A stretch of DNA of 24,122 nt, taken from NCBI GenBank assembly GCA_964401335.1, contig CAYNYK010000080.1:1-24122 (forward strand). The letters are read 5' to 3'. Each line of letters begins with the position of its first letter. Position 1 is the stretch's first letter. The stretch comes from JAAYCU01 sp964401335 (GTDB taxonomy: Bacteria; Planctomycetota; Phycisphaerae; UBA1845; PWPN01). The notes under the pieces are model-generated. The model made no database searches, was not told the DNA's origin, and worked only from the letters and a program-made list of their open reading frames with translations. Positions 1 through 6,941 of the stretch are shown piece by piece. A program made the translations under genes and the position numbers.

Positions 1-81
1 AGGACTACTTGGCCCGGGTTCTATGCCAGGGAATTTAGATGCGATTGCCCTGTGCCCCCCCAAGGCGGCCCCCGCATGTTC

Positions 82-110
82 TTGCGATATGCCCGGCCAA
101 CAGTTAAATT
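82..110 (+). promoter_or_regulatory. Candidate sigma70-type promoter for the PMI-like cupin gene
   Basis: A -35-like TTGCGA (82-87) and a -10-like TAAATT (105-110) are separated by exactly 17 nt. Transcription would start near 117, giving a leader of about 37 nt before the ATG at 154 with its GGAG ribosome site at 141-144. The match is read by eye; the -35 box has two departures from consensus. Confidence 0.4.
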
Positions 111-153
111 AACACCTGGCTTTTCGGGACACTCTGGATAGGAGAATGACCAA

Positions 154-1398
154 ATGGCAAGTACGATCGTCAGTAAAAATATCGGGACCATTTTGAATTC
201 CGCCCTCGATGCCGGGCAGGGCCTGCTGCGCCTCAGCCCGAACTGGGTGCCGCGCAGCTTTCTGCACCCGGGCAAGCGGATCAAGCTGCACCCCGACGAC
301 TGGTACGCCCTCGGCGGCCACCGCGGCGGGATCGACGAACGCTGGTTCGCCAGCACGACCGAGGCCATGAACGAGAACCGCAATCCGGACGAGGGGTTGA
401 GCTATATCTTCTTTGAGGGCAAGCGTTTCCTGCTCCGCGACGCCGTAGCCGAGGCCGGCGCCCGCATGATCGGCAAGGCCATGTGGGATAAGTACAAACG
501 CTGGCCGGTCTACTCCAAGTTCTTCGACAACATGGGGCCTATCCCGCACCACATGCACCAGAGCCAAAAGGATGCCGCCCTCGTCCAACAGGAGGGCAAG
601 CCCGAAACCTATTATTTCCCACCCCAGTTGAACCCGGTGGGCAACAACTTCCCCTACACCTTCTTCGGCCTGGCCCCCGGCACGAGCAAGCAAGACATCC
701 GCCGCTGCCTCGAAAGATGGAACATCGGCGACAACGGCATCCTCGACCTGGCCCCGGCCTACCGGCTCAAGCCGGGCACCGGCTGGCACGTCCCGACCGG
801 TGTGCTCCACGCCCCCGGCTCGCTCTGCACCTATGAACCGCAGTGGGGCTCCGACGTGTTCGGCATGTACCAGTCCCTCGTCGAAGGTCGCATCGTCCCC
901 TGGTCGCTGCTCGTGCACAGTATGCCCGAGGAAAAACATCAGGACCTCGATTTCATCGTCGGCCAGCTCGACTGGGAAATGAACGTTGATCCAAACTTCA
1001 GGCAAAATCACTACCTCGAACCGATCGTGGATAAGGCCGCCAGCGGCGACGGCTATACCGACCGGTGGATCACCTACGGCGACTTTGACGGCCAGCAACT
1101 GGTCAGTGCCAAGGAGCTCACCGTCGAGCCGGGCGTCAAGTTTACACTTAAGGATCCGGGTGCCAGCGGCTGGATTACCGTCCAGGGTCATGGCCGCATG
1201 GGCAAACTCAACATCGAAAGTCCGGCGTTGATCCGCTTCGGACAGGAGACCGAGGACGAAATTTTCATCACCCACGAGGCCGCCACCAACGGCGTGGTCA
1301 TCGAAAATACCGGTTGCGAGCCGCTGGTCGGCTTGCGTTATTTCGGCCCGGACACGCACAAGAGCATGCCCCAGGTCGGTGATTACAGGAAATATTAA
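154..1398 (+). CDS. Phosphomannose isomerase-like double-cupin protein
   Basis: This 414-residue protein resembles class I mannose-6-phosphate isomerase-like cupins. Likely metal ligands are visible: H133 and H135 in PHHMHQ, E151 in KPETYYF, and H212/H219 in GWHVPTGVLHAPG. A second, smaller beta-barrel, about residues 300-405, follows. Family members interconvert phosphorylated hexoses or act on related sugars in the cytosol; there is no signal peptide. The ATG at 154 is supported by GGAG nine bases upstream. The next gene, 146 bp downstream on the same strand, is a TIM-barrel sugar isomerase, so the two may serve one sugar pathway, but a long palindrome lies between them. The exact substrate cannot be read from the sequence; proteins of this type are often only annotated as 'cupin' or 'PMI-like'. 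Confidence 0.8.
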   Translation: MASTIVSKNIGTILNSALDAGQGLLRLSPNWVPRSFLHPGKRIKLHPDDWYALGGHRGGIDERWFASTTEAMNENRNPDEGLSYIFFEGKRFLLRDAVAEAGARMIGKAMWDKYKRWPVYSKFFDNMGPIPHHMHQSQKDAALVQQEGKPETYYFPPQLNPVGNNFPYTFFGLAPGTSKQDIRRCLERWNIGDNGILDLAPAYRLKPGTGWHVPTGVLHAPGSLCTYEPQWGSDVFGMYQSLVEGRIVPWSLLVHSMPEEKHQDLDFIVGQLDWEMNVDPNFRQNHYLEPIVDKAASGDGYTDRWITYGDFDGQQLVSAKELTVEPGVKFTLKDPGASGWITVQGHGRMGKLNIESPALIRFGQETEDEIFITHEAATNGVVIENTGCEPLVGLRYFGPDTHKSMPQVGDYRKY

Positions 1399-1428
1399 TG
1401 GGAGCAGAAATAATGTGACATGGCGGGG

Positions 1429-1481
1429 TGCCCCATTCTTTGGATTTCTTCGTTTTATAAAGAAATCCAAAGGTTGGGGCA
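1429..1481. repeat. 53-nt near-perfect palindrome (possible interspersed repeat)
   Basis: Two 22-nt arms, 1429-1450 and 1460-1481, are inverted copies with only two differing positions (one of which can still pair as G-U), around a 9-nt loop (1451-1459). The arms begin TGCCCCA and end TTGGGGCA. No T-run follows on either strand, so this is not a typical intrinsic terminator. It sits between two sugar-isomerase genes, 31 nt after the first stop. It could be a REP-like or MITE-like element, or an RNA hairpin that processes or terminates the upstream transcript. Only one copy is present in this window. Confidence 0.75.
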
Positions 1482-1544
1482 TGGTTCGTCAATAATGATT
1501 TATGCTCCGAGTAACAACTGTCAATCAAACGTCGAGGATCTATC

Positions 1545-2474
1545 ATGGCCAAACGCATATCTATCGGTACATGGGCGTATTCGATCGGACCGTACGCGGA
1601 TTCGCCGGTCCCGTTTACGGACGTGGTCGAGAAACTGCATACTCTGGGGTTTGACGGCCTGGAGCTGGGCGGGTTCGGGGTGCATCCCAACCCGGACCTG
1701 CAAAAGACCGGTGCCGAGCGGGCCGAGGTCCGCAATCTCTGGGAATCGCGAGGCATGGGCTGCAGCGGTCTGGCCGCCGATCTCTGGAGCGAAAAGCTGA
1801 TCACCGCCAAGGACAACAGTTCCTATCTGGCCACCTTCCGCAAGAACGTGCGGTTTTGCGTGGACTTGGGTATCGATGTTATTCGCGTGGACACCACCGA
1901 GGATCCCGGCGTGCTCGGAGCGATCCCCGGCGAACCGCCCAAGGATACGGTGGTGGGCTATGACGACGCTTTGAAACGTGTTTGCTCCACGTGGAAGACC
2001 TGCGCAGCCGAGGCCGCCGATGCCGGAGTTCGCGTAGTCTGGGAATTCGAGCCCGGTTTCGCCTTCAACAAACCCAGCGATATTTTCCGTGTGCTCGACG
2101 GCGTGGCCAACGACAATTTCATGGTCATGTACGACACCTGCCATGCCAACATGATCGCCAAACACGGCGCCCGCCAGCCGGGTAAGCGCGAGACGCTCAA
2201 AGGCGGGGCGGCCGAACTGGCCCGCCGCCTGGCCGGCAAGATCGGGCGTGTTCACCTGATCGATTCCGACGACACCTTGCACGACAACCATACCAGTACG
2301 CATCCGCCTTTCGGCAAGGGTAACCTCGACTTCGACGAACTGATGCCCGCGATTGTCGCCGCCGGCTGCCCCGACGACTGGTGGACCATCGACCTGTGCT
2401 TCTGGCCCGACGCCTGGCAGGCCACCGAGCAATGCAAGAAATTCGTTGATCAACTGGCGAAGAAATACGGTTAA
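1545..2474 (+). CDS. TIM-barrel sugar phosphate isomerase/epimerase
   Basis: This 309-residue protein belongs to the AP endonuclease 2/xylose isomerase-like TIM-barrel superfamily. The typical metal-binding pattern is present: E169 in WEFEPG, D197 and H200 in MYDTCHAN, H237 in GRVHLID, and D283 in WTIDL at the place where a Glu is usual. Members isomerise or epimerise sugars, keto-sugars or inositol derivatives in the cytosol. There is no signal peptide. The ATG at 1545 is preceded by a modest GAGG (1534-1537). The gene follows the PMI-like cupin on the same strand. Specific substrate is unknown; D283 instead of Glu is a modest departure from the usual ligand set. Confidence 0.85.
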   Translation: MAKRISIGTWAYSIGPYADSPVPFTDVVEKLHTLGFDGLELGGFGVHPNPDLQKTGAERAEVRNLWESRGMGCSGLAADLWSEKLITAKDNSSYLATFRKNVRFCVDLGIDVIRVDTTEDPGVLGAIPGEPPKDTVVGYDDALKRVCSTWKTCAAEAADAGVRVVWEFEPGFAFNKPSDIFRVLDGVANDNFMVMYDTCHANMIAKHGARQPGKRETLKGGAAELARRLAGKIGRVHLIDSDDTLHDNHTSTHPPFGKGNLDFDELMPAIVAAGCPDDWWTIDLCFWPDAWQATEQCKKFVDQLAKKYG

Positions 2475-2534
2475 GACATGAGTACATGGGCATCTTGATA
2501 AGGATTTCTTTTCGGTATGTTTTGGTCGGGTGGT

Positions 2535-2553
2535 CCACCTCCTCGGGAGGTGG
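2535..2553. terminator. Hairpin downstream of the sugar isomerase; possible terminator
   Basis: CCACCTCC (2535-2542) and GGAGGTGG (2546-2553) form a perfect 8-bp stem with a 3-nt loop, 60 nt after the stop of the isomerase and before the convergent cupin gene ending at 2698. It is followed by a G-run instead of a T-run, so its role as a terminator is uncertain. The rest of 2475-2697 shows no convincing gene. Confidence 0.35.
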
Positions 2554-2697
2554 GGGGGGCGATGACAGCGCTCTGGCCTCGCCGGATGATATAAACAGAT
2601 TCCCGCTCTTCGAGAGATCGAACTGCGGATGCCTACGTGCCTTTTGTAGTACCTTAAACTTCTATTCTCCTGCCTCCTCCCGTCCTCCTCCCCGCTT

Positions 2698-3027
2698 TCA
2701 GTCGCGATAATAAATCGCCAACCAGATGGTCGGCCGGTCCGGGTCGGTCCACTCAACCCGATGTCGCTTATGAGCGGGGATGTTGATGAACGAACCGGGT
2801 TTCATCTCGACCGTTGTGTCCTCATCCTCAAACCACAAGCGGGCGGCCCCAGTGATGAGCAGCACCCATTCATGCTCGTTCTGGTCGTACCAGAAGCCGT
2901 CGGGCGAGGCATGGCCCGCCGATACGATTCGCTTGATACGGAAATGGGTGGTGGTCAGGAGCGTCTGGAACAGCTCCTCCGGAAGCTCGGCGGGGAGGTC
3001 GGCAAAAAGGTTGGTCAAATGGTTCAT
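2698..3027 (-). CDS. Small single-domain cupin protein
   Basis: This 109-residue protein is a one-barrel cupin. The first cupin motif is read around YDQNEHEWVLLITG (H52, E53) and the second around GSFINIPAHKRHRV (H86, H89), which would hold a single metal ion. Such stand-alone cupins are small metal-dependent enzymes or binding proteins of unknown substrate. The ATG at 3027 has a good AGGTGA ribosome site five bases upstream. In the leader, CCTG and CAGG around an A-run could form a weak hairpin that includes the ribosome site. The gene is divergent from the DUF2892-like gene and convergent with the sugar isomerase. Confidence 0.8.
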   Translation of the reverse strand: MNHLTNLFADLPAELPEELFQTLLTTTHFRIKRIVSAGHASPDGFWYDQNEHEWVLLITGAARLWFEDEDTTVEMKPGSFINIPAHKRHRVEWTDPDRPTIWLAIYYRD

Positions 3028-3074
3028 GGGTTCACCTGTTTTTCAGGCTCCGGCCGTGGCCGGATGCCGGCGCG

Positions 3075-3103
3075 TTGGGATTCCTCGGCCATAATGCTAT
3101 AGT
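3075..3103 (+). promoter_or_regulatory. Candidate promoter for the small membrane protein gene
   Basis: TTGGGA (3075-3080) and TATAGT (3098-3103) are 17 nt apart, giving a very short leader before the ATG at 3124. The strong ribosome site CGGAGGTG lies at 3111-3118. Confidence 0.45.
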
Positions 3104-3123
3104 CATATATCGGAGGTGCAATC

Positions 3124-3348
3124 ATGGACTTCACCCCGAACATCGACCGGTTGGGGCGGCTGGTGCGGGGCATGGGCGGGTTGCTCAGCCTCGTGGTCGC
3201 CGTCGTTATGCTCATCTGGCTTTGGCCGCTGAACTGGTGGCAATGGCTGATCGTCGTAGTTCTCTTCCTTTTGGGTGGGCTGTCCCTGTTCGAAGCCCGA
3301 AAGAGCTGGTGCATCCTGCGGGCCTACGATTACAAAACGCCGCTGTGA
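3124..3348 (+). CDS. DUF2892 (YgaP-like) small inner-membrane protein
   Basis: This 74-residue protein begins with NIDRLGRLVRGMGGL and has two hydrophobic segments, about residues 17-35 and 39-55, joined by a short Trp-rich turn (PLNWWQW). It ends with CILRAYDYKTPL, like the C-rich tail of the DUF2892 family, whose best-known case is the membrane part of YgaP. The start is firmly set by the GGAGGTG ribosome site six bases upstream. The family's biochemical role alone is unknown; no rhodanese domain is fused here. Confidence 0.75.
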   Translation: MDFTPNIDRLGRLVRGMGGLLSLVVAVVMLIWLWPLNWWQWLIVVVLFLLGGLSLFEARKSWCILRAYDYKTPL

Positions 3349-3421
3349 CCGTATGCAGATCGTGGTGACACCACTCGGTGTAGCGGGATGGATAGGCCAC
3401 CCAACCAACAATATTTTGGAG

Positions 3422-3910
3422 TCACGCCGTCGTTTCCTGCACGGTCATTTGCCGGATAATCACGTCCTCGACGGGCGAGGATTGTTCGCCGGTGCCGTTG
3501 TCTTCGACGGGTACCTGGCCGATCTTTTGCAGCACTTCGAGCGAATCCTCGTCGGCGATACGCCCGAAGGCGGTGTACTTGCCGTTGAGAAAATCGGCAT
3601 TGTCGAGGCAGATGAAGAACTGGCAGGAGGCGGAGTTGGGATCGGCCGCCCGGGCCATGGAGAGTGTGCCGAGCACGTGGGGCGTATCGTTGAACTCGGC
3701 CTTGAGCCGCCGTGGCCCGTTGCCCATCCCGTCGCCCCGGGGACAGCCGCCCTGGATCATGAATCCGTCGATGATCCGGTGAAATTTACACCCGTTGTAA
3801 AAGCCGGTCTCGGCCAGCTCGATGAAATTGGCCACGTGGTTCGGCGCCTTTTCGGGATAGAAAACCAGGTTCATATCGCCGAAATCGGTGTGAATAATTA
3901 CTTGTTTCAT
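3422..3910 (-). CDS. Cyclophilin-type peptidyl-prolyl cis-trans isomerase
   Basis: This 162-residue protein is a compact bacterial cyclophilin (PpiA/PpiB type) that speeds proline isomerisation during protein folding. The hallmark stretch FHRIIDGFMIQGG is at residues 43-55 with catalytic R45, F50 and Q53. It is followed by LSMARAADPNSASCQFFI (83-100) and FLNGKYTAFGRI (107-118), where Y112 lies in a pocket position that varies in this family. No signal peptide is present, so it should be cytosolic. I chose the ATG at 3910, not the upstream ATG at 3949, because GGGAGA sits seven bases before it. The gene stands alone between the membrane protein and the toxin-antitoxin pair. Confidence 0.92.
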   Translation of the reverse strand: MKQVIIHTDFGDMNLVFYPEKAPNHVANFIELAETGFYNGCKFHRIIDGFMIQGGCPRGDGMGNGPRRLKAEFNDTPHVLGTLSMARAADPNSASCQFFICLDNADFLNGKYTAFGRIADEDSLEVLQKIGQVPVEDNGTGEQSSPVEDVIIRQMTVQETTA

Positions 3911-4049
3911 GATCGTCTCCCATCCGGCCGCAGCCGGTGATTCCATCATCGCAGGCCGGCACCGCGTCCCGGCTCAGGGGTATATTAACGGTTTTATCCC
4001 TCCACCGCGAAAGGGATTGTTGATGCTCCCATGAAGTGGTTAAGGCCGG

Positions 4050-4078
4050 TTGTCTGGATCGCCGATGATACGTATAAT
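4050..4078 (+). promoter_or_regulatory. Promoter of the toxin-antitoxin operon
   Basis: TTGTCT (4050-4055) and a consensus TATAAT (4073-4078) are separated by exactly 17 nt. Transcription should start near 4085, about 28 nt before the antitoxin ATG. The -10 box is overlapped by the left arm of a palindromic operator. Confidence 0.7.
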
Positions 4079-4098
4079 AATTTGTCGAGTATACGTAT
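4068..4098. promoter_or_regulatory. Palindromic operator of the toxin-antitoxin operon
   Basis: ATACGTATA (4068-4076) and TATACGTAT (4090-4098) are perfect 9-bp inverted repeats. Each arm also contains the self-complementary octamer ATACGTAT, with 23 nt between centres. One arm overlaps the -10 box and the other covers the predicted start of transcription, which is where an antitoxin would bind to repress its own operon. The binding itself is inferred. Confidence 0.65.
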
Positions 4099-4112
4099 TG
4101 AGGATTCCGTCC

Positions 4113-4364
4113 ATGAAAAAACTGACCCTCAGCGCGGACCCGACCGTAATCCGGAAAGCCCGACGGCTGGCCCGAAAAAACAAGACCACCATTTCCGCGA
4201 TGTTCGCCCGGTTTATCCGCTTGATGGACACCGACGACGCCCAGGCGGCGCCGATCAGTCCGATCGCCCGCAAGGCATCCGGCATGCTTAAGCTACCCAA
4301 GGGCAAGACGGATCGGGCGGTTCTTGAGGAGGCCCTTGAGGACAAATACGGGCTTAAGCGATGA
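4113..4364 (+). CDS. Ribbon-helix-helix-like antitoxin
   Basis: This 83-residue protein starts KKLTLSADPTVIRKARRLA, a beta-strand followed by helices typical of ribbon-helix-helix antitoxins (similar to the DUF6364 family). The N-terminus would bind DNA as a dimer, and the C-terminus (from about residue 45) would wrap the toxin. The ATG at 4113 with AGGA at 4101-4104 is preferred; an in-frame ATG at 4050 would lie inside the promoter. The gene overlaps the PIN toxin by 4 nt (ATGA), the classic coupled layout, and the palindromic operator just upstream fits autoregulation. Confidence 0.85.
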   Translation: MKKLTLSADPTVIRKARRLARKNKTTISAMFARFIRLMDTDDAQAAPISPIARKASGMLKLPKGKTDRAVLEEALEDKYGLKR

Positions 4365-4777
4365 AAGTATTCGTGGACACGAATATATTGCTGGATGTGC
4401 TGGCCAAACGCGATCCTTTTTATCGCGAAGCTGTCACTATCTGGACATTGTCGGAGGAGGAAAAGATCAACGGTTACATCTCCGCCGTCAGCTTCACAAA
4501 CATTTACTATATTGTCCGCAAGCTGCATACGCATGAAACCGCGGTACGGGCTTTGTACTGGCTCCGAGCCAGTTTTCGGCCGGTAGCGCTGGATGAGCGG
4601 ATTCTGAATCAAGCCATCGACGCCCGTTTCAGGGATTTCGAGGATGCGGTTCAGTACTATAGTGCCATCCATGTCGGTGCCAGGTGTCTGGTGACCCGCA
4701 ACCCCTCTCATTTTCCCAAAGACGACCTGCCGGTATTATCTCCCTCGGAATTTCTGGCCGCCTCTTCCTGGGCCTGA
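4361..4777 (+). CDS. PIN-domain ribonuclease toxin (VapC family)
   Basis: This 138-residue protein is a PIN-domain nuclease. The first motif is VFVDTNILLDV with D6 and N8; the distal acidic cluster RDFEDAVQYYSA gives D92, E94 and D95; and the closing motif is LVTRNPSHF with N114. Together these form the Mg-binding site of VapC-type RNases, which cut tRNA or rRNA when freed from the antitoxin. The start codon overlaps the antitoxin stop, so translation is probably coupled. The RNA target cannot be predicted. The gene ends 28 bp before the carboxypeptidase, so some read-through into it is possible. Confidence 0.9.
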   Translation: MKVFVDTNILLDVLAKRDPFYREAVTIWTLSEEEKINGYISAVSFTNIYYIVRKLHTHETAVRALYWLRASFRPVALDERILNQAIDARFRDFEDAVQYYSAIHVGARCLVTRNPSHFPKDDLPVLSPSEFLAASSWA

Positions 4778-4805
4778 TACTATACTTGTAAGGAGGATAG
4801 TGCTT

Positions 4806-6410
4806 ATGTTCACCCGAAACCGGTACGCCTTGTTGGTTATGACCCTGTTATGCCTTGGGAGCGGCCTGGCTTCGGCGTCGACCACAACCGCGCCGGCGAC
4901 CACATCCAGCGCGCCGGCCGATGAGTCGGCGGCGAATAAGGCCAAGGCCCCGCTACAAGGCGAGGTGGAAAACGCCTCGGTCACCGAGGGGCGGGTGACC
5001 GTTGATGGACAAGTTCTCGCTTACCGTGCGACGGCGGCCAACATGCCCATGAAGGACGAGGAGGGAAAGCTCAAGGCCACCGTTTACTTCACGGCCTATG
5101 AACGGCTCAGGTCCGCTACCAGGGGTGAGGAAAAAGCCGAACGGATGGCGGCCGATCCGTATAGTCGGCCGATCACTTTCGTGTTCAACGGCGGTCCCGG
5201 GGCCGCGTCGGTATGGCTGCATCTGGGGACGGCCGGTCCGCGGCGAATCGCCCTCAAGGAAAACGGCGAAGCGCCCGGCCCGCCGTATCGCCTGATCGAC
5301 AATCCGCATACCTGGCTGGATGTGACCGATCTGGTGTTCATCGATCCGGTGGGCACGGGTTACAGCCGCCCGGCCGAGGGCCAGAAAGGCTCCGAATTTT
5401 ACGGCGTGCAGGAGGATATCCAGTGGGTGGCTGACTTTATTCGGCTGTACATTACGAAGTTCGAGCGGTGGGCGTCGCCGATGTTTCTAGCCGGTGAAAG
5501 TTACGGCACCACCCGGGCCGCCGGCCTGTCGGAATATCTCCTTGACCGTTACGGAATTGCCCTCAATGGGATCATTTTCATTTCCACCGTGTTGGATTTC
5601 CAGACCCTGCAAGCGGGCAACAGCAATGATCTGCCTTACCCGTTGTATCTGCCGACCTATACGGCCACCGCCTGGTACCATGGCAAGCTGGCCCCCGACC
5701 TGCAGGCCGACCTCCAGAAAACGCTCACCCAGGTCGAGCAGTGGGCGATCAATACGTATCTGGTGGCCTTGACCAAGGGCGACGCGCTGGCCCCCGACCA
5801 GCGCAAGCAGGTCTTGCGCATGCTGGCCCGGTTTACCGCACTTCCGACGGATATCATCGAAAAGTGCAATCTGCGGGTGTCGCCGAGCGTGTTCCAGAAG
5901 CATCTGCTGGCGAGCGAGCGGCGGATCATCGGCCGGTTCGATTCGCGCATCGTCGGCTTCGATCCCGAACCGATCAACAGGTGGCCGAGCCATGACCCCA
6001 GTCTCTCGCAGTATCTGCCCGTGTATAGCGCGACTTTCAACGACTACGCCCGACGCACGCTTAAATACGAGAGCGTGTTGCCTTATGAAGTGCTCTCGGA
6101 CAAGGTGCGGCCGTGGAATTTCGGCGAGGGCGGGCAGGGGTATCTGTCGGTGGCGGACAATCTGCGGTCGGCCATGGTGAAAAACCCGTCGCTGAAGGCC
6201 CTGTTCGCCAGCGGGTATTTCGACCTGGCCACGCCTTACTTTGCCGCTGATTTTACGATCAACCGGCTGGACTTGGGCGCTGACCTGCGGGCGAATATCC
6301 GGCACACGTATTACCAGGGCGGGCACATGCTGTATCATCCGCTGGCTGAGCTGGCCGCGTTCAAGGTTGACCTGGCCGAGTTCATCCACGCCGCCTTACC
6401 GAAGCCATAG
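4806..6410 (+). CDS. Secreted S10-family serine carboxypeptidase
   Basis: This 534-residue protein has a signal peptide (about residues 1-24, ending GLASA) and an Ala/Thr/Ser-rich linker. The S10 signature is clear: FNGGPGAAS (oxyanion region), FIDPVGTGYSRP, the nucleophile S232 in AGESYGTTRAAG, D473 in SGYFDLATPYF and H507 in QGGHMLYHP. S10 enzymes remove C-terminal residues from peptides and act at acid pH outside the cytoplasm; a peptide-scavenging role is likely. AGGAGG at 4791-4796 is nine bases before the ATG at 4806 and only three before the alternative GTG at 4800, so the ATG is chosen. The gene follows the toxin closely, but no functional link is implied. Confidence 0.92.
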   Translation: MFTRNRYALLVMTLLCLGSGLASASTTTAPATTSSAPADESAANKAKAPLQGEVENASVTEGRVTVDGQVLAYRATAANMPMKDEEGKLKATVYFTAYERLRSATRGEEKAERMAADPYSRPITFVFNGGPGAASVWLHLGTAGPRRIALKENGEAPGPPYRLIDNPHTWLDVTDLVFIDPVGTGYSRPAEGQKGSEFYGVQEDIQWVADFIRLYITKFERWASPMFLAGESYGTTRAAGLSEYLLDRYGIALNGIIFISTVLDFQTLQAGNSNDLPYPLYLPTYTATAWYHGKLAPDLQADLQKTLTQVEQWAINTYLVALTKGDALAPDQRKQVLRMLARFTALPTDIIEKCNLRVSPSVFQKHLLASERRIIGRFDSRIVGFDPEPINRWPSHDPSLSQYLPVYSATFNDYARRTLKYESVLPYEVLSDKVRPWNFGEGGQGYLSVADNLRSAMVKNPSLKALFASGYFDLATPYFAADFTINRLDLGADLRANIRHTYYQGGHMLYHPLAELAAFKVDLAEFIHAALPKP

Positions 6411-6626
6411 CCCGGCCGGGCGTGATATAATGGATAGGGTGGCGTTGGTTTCGGATCGTAAACGAGAATCGTGGGGTTATGACGGAGCGAGGGAGAGAAC
6501 CCGTATCGTGTGTTTTCTCTATACACGATTCGCTTGTTTATATCACAATATCTTCTCCGTGTTCGCCGAAGGCGGAATCTCGCCCTTGGCGGACCTCCAT
6601 GGTAAACCAACTGAGGGGTAGCGATT
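6411..6626. other. Gene-free interval with hairpins
   Basis: Just past the carboxypeptidase stop lies the perfect palindrome GCCCGGCCGGGC (6410-6421). Further on, ATCGTGT (6505-6511) and ACACGAT (6523-6529) form a 7-bp stem with an 11-nt loop. A TATAAT occurs at 6426-6431 without a recognisable -35. I see no gene; either hairpin could end the carboxypeptidase transcript, though neither has a clean T-run. Confidence 0.4.
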
Positions 6627-6890
6627 ATGCCGGTTTATGAATATCAAGCTCAGGACGCGGATCGCGGCTGTTCGCACTGTCGCGAGCGCTTCGAGTTGCG
6701 GCAGTCCATGACGGATGAACCGTTAGCGACTTGCCCGCACTGCGGCGGCCCCGTGCGGCGGGTGATTTCCCTCTGTGCGGTGACGACCACGCCGTCGGCG
6801 AAATCCATGCTCAGCGACAAGAACCTCAAGGAAAAAGGCTTCCACAAACTGGTCAACGAGGGCGGCGGCAAATTCCGCAAGACGGTGTAA
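6627..6890 (+). CDS. FmdB-like zinc ribbon protein
   Basis: This 87-residue protein begins MPVYEYQAQD and has two CxxC pairs, C15/C18 (CSHC) and C36/C39 (CPHC), which would hold one zinc ion. This is the FmdB-type 'putative regulatory' zinc ribbon family, found widely with no settled function. The first pair sits a little later and in a less conserved setting than usual. The C-terminal half is charged and low in hydrophobic residues, without the Ser-rich tail of many homologues. GAGGGG about eight bases upstream supports the ATG. It is convergent with the first pseudopilin gene. Confidence 0.82.
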   Translation: MPVYEYQAQDADRGCSHCRERFELRQSMTDEPLATCPHCGGPVRRVISLCAVTTTPSAKSMLSDKNLKEKGFHKLVNEGGGKFRKTV

Positions 6891-6941
6891 CCCCCCCGCT
6901 CAAAATGCGCCAGGGAGGACCGGGGGTGGTTTGATCCATTC

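Noticed and set aside
3..38. Short open frame at the left edge ending in TAG at 36-38
   Set aside because: Might be the last codons of a gene outside the window, but eleven codons are not enough to support it.
109..1482. Long open frame on the minus strand opposite the PMI-like cupin
   Set aside because: It is the antisense shadow of a high-GC gene; the product has no recognisable motifs and no ribosome site, and the + strand frame shows clear cupin motifs.
1521..2756. Long open frame on the minus strand opposite the sugar isomerase
   Set aside because: Antisense shadow; it crosses the isomerase stop and intergenic DNA and has no family motif.
3362..3374. GTGGT-GAC-ACCAC hairpin between the convergent membrane protein and cyclophilin genes
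   Set aside because: Only a 5-bp stem with no T-run; not strong enough to call a terminator.
5487..6389. 300-residue open frame opposite the carboxypeptidase
   Set aside because: Antisense shadow of the S10 gene; no domain seen.
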